From positions 1-6,541 of the forward strand of contig DXFE01000025.1 of the NCBI GenBank assembly GCA_019114585.1: 6,541 bases of DNA. Reading direction: 5' to 3'. Origin of the DNA: Gemmiger_A avium. Its GTDB lineage: Bacteria > Bacillota > Clostridia > Oscillospirales > Ruminococcaceae. The translations under genes were made by a program, and so were the position numbers. Each line of letters begins with the position of its first letter. Position 1 is the stretch's first letter. Shown one piece after another: positions 1-3,917 of the stretch. The notes beneath the pieces are model-generated. The model was not told where the DNA came from. It saw only the letters and a program-made list of their open reading frames with translations, and did no database searches.

Positions 1-31
1 CGTCCTGAGCCAGGATCAAACTCTTTAGTAA
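1..31 (-). rRNA. rrs: 16S ribosomal RNA, 5' end only (partial)
   Basis: Read on the minus strand, positions 24 to 5 give AGAGTTTGATCCTGGCTCAG, the universal 16S 5' sequence used as the 27F primer site. It continues into GACG, the form usual in Firmicutes. By alignment with the E. coli 16S, where AGAGTTTGATC begins at nucleotide 8, the mature 5' end falls near position 31. This is an estimate, because the exact processing site cannot be seen. The gene runs off the left edge, so only about 2% of it is present. It is the first gene of an rRNA operon driven by the two tandem promoters upstream at 226-254 and 319-347. Confidence 0.96.
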
Positions 32-169
32 ATGGTATCTAAACCAGATTACTATCTGAATTTAAATCTCTGTGATTCTCAGACACAATCGCTTGCGTCC
101 TGCGAATTACTTGTTTGGAATTTTTTCAAGTGTTTCCTCACTTTAAAAGGGTTCCGTTCAAGCTTCGAT

Positions 170-190
170 ATTGTTCAATTTTCAAGGTCC
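170..190 (-). promoter_or_regulatory. boxA-like rRNA antitermination motif
   Basis: On the minus strand this reads GGACCTTGAAAATTGAACAA followed by T. It resembles the TCTTTGAAAACTGAACA-type sequence found ahead of 16S in many Firmicutes, which serves as boxA, the NusB/S10 (NusE) binding site. The match to the CTTTGAAAA core is imperfect (CCTTGAAAA). The position supports the call: it is about 140 nt before 16S and just after a hairpin that could act as boxB. Confidence 0.5.
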
Positions 191-194
191 TGTG

Positions 195-217
195 CGCCGC
201 ACCCTCTCGGGTGGGCA
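195..217 (-). other. 5' leader hairpin, boxB-like
   Basis: In the minus-strand RNA, CACCC pairs with GGGUG (200-213) around a GAGA loop, which fits the GNRA tetraloop pattern. Allowing one bulged C, the stem extends by four more pairs (UGCC with GGCG). The hairpin begins about 3 nt after the predicted P2 start site and precedes the boxA-like motif, matching the boxB-boxA order of rRNA leaders. A role in antitermination or transcript stability is inferred from position and fold only. Confidence 0.5.
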
Positions 218-225
218 GCTCATTT

Positions 226-254
226 ATTATATCTCGCGAAGTGCCGTTTGTCAA
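226..254 (-). promoter_or_regulatory. rRNA promoter P2, sigma-A consensus
   Basis: On the minus strand TTGACA (249-254) and TATAAT (226-231) are separated by exactly 17 nt, a perfect match to the vegetative sigma-A (sigma-70) consensus. The predicted transcription start is A220 or G219, giving a leader of about 190 nt. Two phased A6 tracts sit directly upstream at 258-277. This is the promoter nearest 16S and is expected to be very strong. Confidence 0.93.
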
Positions 255-257
255 GCA

Positions 258-277
258 CTTTTTTGAGATTTTTTGAG
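258..277 (-). promoter_or_regulatory. UP element of P2: two helically phased A6 tracts
   Basis: On the minus strand this is a 10-bp tandem pair, CTCAAAAAAT followed by CTCAAAAAAG. The A6 runs (259-264 and 269-274) are one helical turn apart. Relative to a start at 220 they fall at about -39 to -44 and -49 to -54, inside the proximal and distal UP subsites that the RNA polymerase alpha C-terminal domains contact. The phasing would also bend the DNA. The UP role is inferred from position and composition. Confidence 0.7.
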
Positions 278-318
278 CGGCCTTTTCAGCGCCGTGCCCC
301 CTCAAAGGGTGCTCACAT

Positions 319-347
319 ATAATAGCACAGACAACCCCCTGGGTCAA
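319..347 (-). promoter_or_regulatory. rRNA promoter P1, sigma-A type
   Basis: On the minus strand TTGACC (342-347) and TATTAT (319-324) are separated by 17 nt, with one mismatch from consensus in each hexamer. The predicted start is around 312-313. An A7 run at 351-357 lies at about -38 to -45, where a proximal UP subsite would be. P1 lies 93 bp upstream of P2, the tandem P1-P2 arrangement typical of bacterial rRNA operons. Confidence 0.85.
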
Positions 348-353
348 CACTTT

Positions 354-374
354 TTTTGCGATTTCTACGCAAAA
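354..374. repeat. Perfect inverted repeat upstream of P1
   Basis: On the plus strand, TTTTGCG (354-360) and CGCAAAA (368-374) form perfect 7-bp arms around the 7-nt spacer ATTTCTA. The dyad covers about -41 to -61 of P1. It could be an operator or part of an upstream activating region. A terminator role is less likely because the GC core is only 3 bp. The pairing is seen directly; any function is inference. Confidence 0.55.
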
Positions 375-384
375 GTCATTCTTT

Positions 385-426
385 CGGGATTCTTGCCAGT
401 AAATTCACGGGATTTTGTGTAAATTC
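385..426. repeat. Short direct repeat of about 20 bp upstream of P1
   Basis: Two copies of CGGGATT-N(4 or 7)-GTAAATTC occur in tandem on the plus strand. The first copy spans 385-406 with a 7-nt centre (CTTGCCA) and the second spans 408-426 with a 4-nt centre (TTGT). The flanking 7- and 8-mers are identical between copies and only the middle differs. Their position between the sigF terminator and P1 suggests upstream control DNA or a duplicated remnant. No known binding site was recognised. Confidence 0.5.
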
Positions 427-453
427 CAAGTAAAATGCGGGGTGTATCGCCAC

Positions 454-490
454 AAAAGGGGCTGCCTGCGCGCAAAATGCACAAGCGGCC
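454..490 (-). terminator. Probable Rho-independent terminator of the spoIIA operon
   Basis: Two nucleotides after the sigF stop codon, the minus-strand RNA can form a hairpin with 12-nt arms (479-490 and 460-471). It has one mismatch, two G-U pairs and a 7-nt loop, and is followed by CC and four U residues (454-457). The U-run is short, so termination may be incomplete. It separates the sporulation operon from the rRNA promoters. Confidence 0.6.
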
Positions 491-491
491 T

Positions 492-1166
492 TTAGTCATC
501 CAACAGCCTGCGGCGCAGCTGCGCCAGAATTTTTCGCTCCTTACGGGATATCTGAACCTGGGTTGTTCCCAGGACTGCAGCGGTTTCGCTCTGGGTTTTC
601 CCCTGAAAAAAGCGAAGCTGGATCAGCTGCCGGTCCTGCGCCGGTAAGGTTCGCAGCACTTCCGACAGGCCGATCCGGTCGGCCAGTTCCTCCTCCGGGG
701 AATCCACCGGGATGTCCAGTTCCCTTCCTCCTTCTTCTTCCGAGGCGGGTGTCAGGGAAAGCGCCGGCTGTCCGGCCCGGATGGCCAGTGCTACCTGTTC
801 ACTGCTGACCATCAGTTCTCCCGCCAGCTGACTGACGGTGGGTTCGCTGCCGGTACTTTTTATATACCGTTCCCGCAGAGCGTTGATCCGCATTCCCAGT
901 TCTTTGACCGAACGACTGACCTTGACGGTGCCGCCATCCCGGAACAGCTTTTTGATCTCCCCCAGGATGACCGGCACCGCATAAGTGGAAAACTGCACGC
1001 CCCGGCTGGTATCAAATCCATCGTAGGCTTTGACCAACCCCATACAGCCGGCAGCATACAGATCGTCGTATTCCACCCCCCTGCCCCGGAATCGCCCGGC
1101 ACAGGCATGCACCAGGCCCAGGTTGTTTTCTATGAATTCTTCTCTTGTGCCGGGAAGCTGCGTCAT
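492..1166 (-). CDS. sigF: RNA polymerase sporulation sigma factor SigF (sigma-F)
   Basis: Sigma-F (SpoIIAC) is the first compartment-specific sigma factor of sporulation and directs early forespore transcription. The 224-aa protein shows sigma-70 region 2 at about residues 10-85, with FRDGGTVKVSRSVKELG almost identical to the B. subtilis SigF segment. Region 3 follows at about 85-130 (EPTVSQLAGEL), and region 4 at about 168-220 with the helix-turn-helix KTQSETAAVLGTTQVQISRKERKIL. The start is supported by AAAGGAGGGG about 9 nt upstream. The gene begins 28 nt after spoIIAB in the canonical spoIIA order, so the product should be held inactive by that neighbour. It lacks about 27 N-terminal residues compared with B. 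subtilis SigF (255 aa), although core-binding region 2 is intact. SigG is the main alternative, but the gene order argues for SigF. Confidence 0.96.
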   Translation of the reverse strand: MTQLPGTREEFIENNLGLVHACAGRFRGRGVEYDDLYAAGCMGLVKAYDGFDTSRGVQFSTYAVPVILGEIKKLFRDGGTVKVSRSVKELGMRINALRERYIKSTGSEPTVSQLAGELMVSSEQVALAIRAGQPALSLTPASEEEGGRELDIPVDSPEEELADRIGLSEVLRTLPAQDRQLIQLRFFQGKTQSETAAVLGTTQVQISRKERKILAQLRRRLLDD

Positions 1167-1194
1167 GGCCCGTCCCCTCCTTTATGTAGACGGC

Positions 1195-1629
1195 TCACTC
1201 CCGGGTCTCCAGCTGTTTTTCCAGAATGACGCGGGTGCCTTTTCCGGGCTGAGAGGTGACCTTGACACGATCCATAAAGCTTTGCATCACGGCAAATCCC
1301 AAACCGGCACGCTCGTCCGGATTGCCGGTGGTGTAAAGGGGCTCCATGGCTTTTTCCACATCCGGAATGCCCACACCGCTATCGGCAATCACGACGCGTA
1401 CCCGGCCGCCCTCCAGCAGGGACAGGGTCATCCGCACCACCCCCGCCCGGTCCGGGTAAGCGTGGACAATGCAGTTGGTGACCGCCTCCGATACAGCGGT
1501 CTTGATATCCGCCAGCTGGTTGACGGTGGGGTCTGCCTGGGAGAGAAACGCCGCCAGCGCGCCACGGGCAAAGGCCTCGTTGGCGCTGCGGGACGGAAAG
1601 CTGATACGGGCAATGTTGCGGGTTTTCAT
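1195..1629 (-). CDS. spoIIAB: Anti-sigma F factor / serine kinase SpoIIAB
   Basis: SpoIIAB binds sigma-F and blocks it; it also phosphorylates SpoIIAA using ATP. The 144-aa protein, against 146 aa in B. subtilis, is a single GHKL-type ATPase domain. The N-box is SEAVTNCIVHAY with E48 and N52, the G1 box is DSGVGI (83-88), and the G2 box is GLGF (109-112). R22 in the EAFAR segment corresponds to B. subtilis R20, which contacts sigma-F and SpoIIAA, and R107 matches the conserved lid arginine. No key residue is missing. The start is supported by AAAGGAGGAA upstream, which overlaps the spoIIAA stop region. The gap to spoIIAA is 15 nt and the gap to sigF is 28 nt, so the three are almost certainly co-transcribed. 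The protein is cytosolic. Confidence 0.97.
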   Translation of the reverse strand: MKTRNIARISFPSRSANEAFARGALAAFLSQADPTVNQLADIKTAVSEAVTNCIVHAYPDRAGVVRMTLSLLEGGRVRVVIADSGVGIPDVEKAMEPLYTTGNPDERAGLGFAVMQSFMDRVKVTSQPGKGTRVILEKQLETRE

Positions 1630-1644
1630 AAACCATTCCTCCTT

Positions 1645-1941
1645 TTATACATAAGCCACATGAGCCAGTTCCAGCATCTTCTGAATCTGCGCCGGGGGCT
1701 GCTGCACCACCACACGGCCTTCGCCTGCCTGCATCCGGCGCGCCCGGCCCAAGATCAGGCCCACGCCGGAGGAATCCATAAAACTTACCGCCGAAAAATC
1801 CAACACAAGCGTCTGCGGCATCCGGCTTTGGAGAACCGAATCAATCTCGTCCCGCAGGTACTGGGCGGAATGGTGGTCGATCTCGCCGCTCAGGTAGGCG
1901 ACCAGGGTATCGCCCGCCGAAGAAAAGGTGACCTTTGCCAT
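1645..1941 (-). CDS. spoIIAA: Anti-sigma F factor antagonist SpoIIAA
   Basis: SpoIIAA is a STAS-domain anti-anti-sigma factor. When unphosphorylated it binds SpoIIAB and releases sigma-F; SpoIIAB inactivates it by phosphorylation and the phosphatase SpoIIE restores it. The motif SFMDSSGVGLILGR carries the phosphorylation site. S57, the first serine of DSSG, aligns with B. subtilis S58. LSGEIDHHSA (17-26) matches the family's GELDHH segment. I chose the ATG at 1941 rather than an in-frame one at 2046 because AAGGAGGAA lies at 1946-1954 and the upstream part overlaps a terminator and the folC stop. At 98 aa it is about 19 residues shorter than the B. subtilis protein, ending at LELAHVAYV and so lacking most of the last helix. 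The spoIIAB ribosome binding site follows at once. Confidence 0.94.
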   Translation of the reverse strand: MAKVTFSSAGDTLVAYLSGEIDHHSAQYLRDEIDSVLQSRMPQTLVLDFSAVSFMDSSGVGLILGRARRMQAGEGRVVVQQPPAQIQKMLELAHVAYV

Positions 1942-1966
1942 ACTGTTCCTCCTTGTTTGCTGTTCC

Positions 1967-1981
1967 TGCCCGGTGCGGGCA
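1967..1981 (-). other. Small hairpin upstream of the spoIIAA ribosome binding site
   Basis: TGCCCG and CGGGCA form a perfect 6-bp stem around a 3-nt loop (GTG on the plus strand), 25 nt before the spoIIAA start codon and 5 nt after the folC terminator stem's U-run. It lacks a following U-run, so it is not a terminator on its own. A role in protecting or positioning the 5' end of the spoIIA message is possible but unproven. Confidence 0.35.
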
Positions 1982-1986
1982 AACAA

Positions 1987-2028
1987 AAAGACCCGCACAT
2001 TGGGGATACTCCCAGTGTACGGGTCTTT
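1987..2028 (-). terminator. Rho-independent terminator downstream of folC
   Basis: Inverted arms of 18 nt (1987-2004 and 2011-2028) surround a 6-nt loop. In the minus-strand RNA all positions pair except one C-A mismatch, with one G-U pair. The second arm ends in UUU and runs on into two more U and then GUUUG, giving a five-U tract. It begins 28 nt after the folC stop and ends 45 nt before spoIIAA, so it insulates the sporulation operon from folC transcription. The arms on the plus strand are also followed by a short T-run further on, but no plus-strand gene needs it. Confidence 0.85.
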
Positions 2029-2056
2029 GTCTGCGATTTTTGCCAAAAGCAGGCAG

Positions 2057-3310
2057 TCACTTCACAAAATACGGACGGGCCTGCGCGGCCAGATAAAGCG
2101 AGCCGCAGATCAGCAGCGGCGCGCCGTCCGCCCGGGCCAGATCCAGCGCCTGCTGCAGGCTGGCACAGGGGGTCACGTCCGGAATATGGGGGTTCGCCAG
2201 CTCGGCCAGCTGTTCGGCGGAAAGAGCGCGGGGGCTGTCCGGCGCTACGGTATAGGCACGGCGCACACAGGGTGCGATGGCGGCCAGGGATTCCGCGGCG
2301 TTCTTGTCCGCCAGCATTCCCAGCACCGCCGTGAAGCGGGGCAGATTTTCCGCGGTGAGGGCGGCGGCCAGGGCTTTCATACCGTCCGGGTTGTGACAGC
2401 CGTCCAGAACCACCAGCGGGTCCCGGCCCACAACCTCAATACGGGCGGGCAGACGTGCCGCTGCCAGACCCTTGTCGATGGCTTCGTCGGAAATCTCCAG
2501 ACCTTTGCGCCAGAGGGCCAGGGCGATCTCCACCGCCATGGTGGCATTGTAGGCCTGGTGCACGCCCGGGAAGTTCAGCGCCGCCTGGTAACCGCCGTAG
2601 TCGATGCGGTTTTCCAGCGGGCGGCCTTTAAGAAGGCGCAAATCTTCCTTATCCGGCACGACCAGTTCGCAGCCCGCCGCGCCGGCAGCCACGATCAGCT
2701 CCTGCAGGGCCTCCTTGGGCTGGTCCGGATAGCAGACCACGATGCTGCCGGGCTTGACGATACCGGCTTTTTCCGCGGCGATGGCGGCCAGGGTGTCCCC
2801 CAGCAGTTCGGTGTGATCCAGGCCGATGCAGGCCACGGCGGCCACCAGCGGCGGCGGCAGCACATTGGTGGCATCAAACCGGCCGCCCAGGCCTACTTCC
2901 ACCACCGCGATATCGCATTTCTGACGGGCAAACCACAGAAACGCCAGGGCGGTGACCGCCTCGAACTCCACCGGCGGCTCGGCCAGGGTATCAGCGGCGG
3001 CGCGGATCTCTTCGGTAAGGGCAGCCAGTTCCTGGGGCGGGATCATCTCGCCATTGATCTGAAAGCGTTCCCGGAATTCCAGCACAAAGGGGGAGATGGT
3101 CAGGCCGGTGCGGTACCCGGCAGCCTGCAGAATGGAGGCAGTCAGGCTGGCCACCGTTCCCTTGCCGTTGGTACCGGCGATGTGCACCGCCCGGAACTGC
3201 TGTTCCGGATTGCCCAGTGCGGCCAGAAGCGCCCGCATCCGGTCCAGCGTGGGTGCGCCGGAGAGCCGGGGCAGGCTGTGATAATAGGCAATGGCTTGTT
3301 GTTCGGTCAT
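2057..3310 (-). CDS. folC: Bifunctional folylpolyglutamate synthase / dihydrofolate synthase
   Basis: FolC joins L-glutamate to dihydropteroate to make dihydrofolate, and adds further glutamates to reduced folates, using ATP in the cytosol. This 417-aa protein has the normal family length. The Mur-ligase-type P-loop GTNGKGT is at 46-52. ISPFVLEFRERFQING (72-87) is the family's SPH-type loop with Phe in place of His. EVGLGGRFDATN (138-149) and GLDHTELLGDTLAAIAAEKAGI (163-184) form the metal- and substrate-binding core; K181 is a candidate for the carbamylated lysine. LDGCHNPDGM is the C-terminal domain signature. The start is backed by AAAAAGGAGAA just upstream. It follows the VanZ-like gene by 12 nt and is probably co-transcribed with it. 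Which of the two activities predominates cannot be told from sequence. Confidence 0.96.
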   Translation of the reverse strand: MTEQQAIAYYHSLPRLSGAPTLDRMRALLAALGNPEQQFRAVHIAGTNGKGTVASLTASILQAAGYRTGLTISPFVLEFRERFQINGEMIPPQELAALTEEIRAAADTLAEPPVEFEAVTALAFLWFARQKCDIAVVEVGLGGRFDATNVLPPPLVAAVACIGLDHTELLGDTLAAIAAEKAGIVKPGSIVVCYPDQPKEALQELIVAAGAAGCELVVPDKEDLRLLKGRPLENRIDYGGYQAALNFPGVHQAYNATMAVEIALALWRKGLEISDEAIDKGLAAARLPARIEVVGRDPLVVLDGCHNPDGMKALAAALTAENLPRFTAVLGMLADKNAAESLAAIAPCVRRAYTVAPDSPRALSAEQLAELANPHIPDVTPCASLQQALDLARADGAPLLICGSLYLAAQARPYFVK

Positions 3311-3322
3311 GATTTCTCCTTT

Positions 3323-3826
3323 TTACTCTTCGTTTTCCCGTTCCAGCCCGCGCAATGCCAGGCGGCAAAGCCGGAAAAACAGCAGAATCAGCAGCGCAAT
3401 AAACAATCCGGTAAGAACACCGGAGAAATCCAGCAGTACGTCCTTCACGCTGGAGGAGCGGCCGGGCACATAGAGCTGGATGGTTTCGTCAATTACGGCG
3501 GTGAGCAGGCCAAAAAAGAGCGGCCAGCTTACATGCCGTACAAAATGGCGGGTATACACCCGCAGGCAAAGCATGAACCAGAAGCCCAGCAGACTGAACT
3601 CGCAGAAATGGGCCAGCTTGCGCACAAAGTGCTCGCTGAGCGGGCCCAGCCCCACGCGGCCGAGCAGACTGTTGAGCAGTTCCATGACCTGCTGGCTGCG
3701 GGCAGAGGATTCCCGGGCGATCTCCAGCGAATTGGAGAAAATAAAATACACGGTGGCGGCCAGCGCAACGGTGAACAGCACCCGGAACAAAATCAGGTAC
3801 CAGGGGGTACGGGTATGTGATTGCAT
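3323..3826 (-). CDS. VanZ-family integral membrane protein
   Basis: The 167-aa product (from the chosen start) has about four hydrophobic segments, near residues 9-30, 75-91, 101-120 and 130-154. It carries the VanZ-like signature: FSNSL (30-34), KLAHFCEFSLLG (70-81), and DETIQLYVPGR followed by KDVLLDFSGVLTG (113-140). VanZ itself gives low-level teicoplanin resistance, but most relatives are uncharacterised and nothing here points to resistance: no van genes are nearby. The frame is open to 3898, but an ATG there would lie inside the valS terminator. ATG 3826 has a weak GGAA 6 nt upstream; ATG 3838 is the alternative and would add four residues. The charged C-terminus ends in ERENEE. Co-transcription with folC is likely, with a 12-nt gap. 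The family call is firm and the function is unknown. Confidence 0.88.
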   Translation of the reverse strand: MQSHTRTPWYLILFRVLFTVALAATVYFIFSNSLEIARESSARSQQVMELLNSLLGRVGLGPLSEHFVRKLAHFCEFSLLGFWFMLCLRVYTRHFVRHVSWPLFFGLLTAVIDETIQLYVPGRSSSVKDVLLDFSGVLTGLFIALLILLFFRLCRLALRGLERENEE

Positions 3827-3844
3827 AGCGGTTTCCATTCCGAT

Positions 3845-3896
3845 AAAAAGCGTCCGGCCCCGGCCGTGCCCCGAAAGGCGCGGCGGGGCCGGACGC
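3845..3896 (-). terminator. Rho-independent terminator downstream of valS
   Basis: Perfect 13-bp GC-rich arms lie at 3850-3862 and 3884-3896. The 21 nt between them can pair further (CCGCGCC with GGCACGG, one mismatch, a bulged C next to the stem), leaving a small UUUCGG loop. In the minus-strand RNA the stem is followed directly by five U residues (3845-3849). It starts 21 nt after the valS stop codon. It ends only about 7-20 nt before the candidate starts of the VanZ-like gene. Confidence 0.9.
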
Positions 3897-3917
3897 ACAG
3901 TGTATATAATCTACGGG

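Larger units (their letters stand above)
32..220 (-). other. rRNA operon leader (transcribed spacer from P2 to 16S)
   Basis: This stretch lies between the predicted P2 start site (about 219-220) and the 16S 5' end. It is AT-rich compared with the protein genes and holds no credible coding frame. In transcript order it contains a GAGA-loop hairpin (195-217), a boxA-like motif (170-190), a hairpin with arms AAGTG/CACTT around a 6-nt loop (128-143, extendable by A-U pairs to 123-148), and a small CAGAT/ATCTG hairpin (45-58). In known rRNA operons such leaders carry antitermination signals and one strand of the RNase III processing stem. The partner strand would lie beyond 16S, outside this window, so the processing stem cannot be confirmed here. 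Confidence 0.75.

Noticed and set aside
32..322. A 96-codon plus-strand frame opposite the rRNA leader
   Set aside because: It is antisense to the leader and promoters, has no Shine-Dalgarno sequence and no recognisable domain.
138..350. A 70-codon minus-strand frame in the rRNA promoter region
   Set aside because: It runs across both the P1 and P2 promoter elements and the leader hairpin and has no ribosome binding site, so it is not a gene.
1942..2046. In-frame ATG at 2046 giving a 133-aa SpoIIAA with 35 extra N-terminal residues
   Set aside because: The extension crosses the folC terminator hairpin, matches nothing in the SpoIIAA family, and lacks a ribosome binding site, whereas the ATG at 1941 has an excellent one.
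1030..2334. A 434-codon open frame on the plus strand across the spoIIA operon
   Set aside because: It lies opposite three genes with intact family signatures and ribosome binding sites, and its own translation shows no family resemblance.
1928..3820. A 630-codon open frame on the plus strand, opposite folC and the VanZ-like gene
   Set aside because: It is a shadow of high-GC codon use on the minus strand. The translation is rich in Gly, Arg, Gln and His with no recognisable domain, while the minus strand encodes complete, well-motifed proteins over the same stretch.
3827..3898. Longest version of the VanZ-like gene starting at 3898
   Set aside because: The added codons encode a Pro/Arg/Gly-rich stretch lying inside the valS terminator stem, which would stop the message and block ribosome access.
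3905..3910. TATAAT on the plus strand just after valS
   Set aside because: Seventeen bases upstream the sequence is GGCGGG-like with no -35 element, and no plus-strand gene follows. The minus-strand reading of the same AT patch also lacks a -35.
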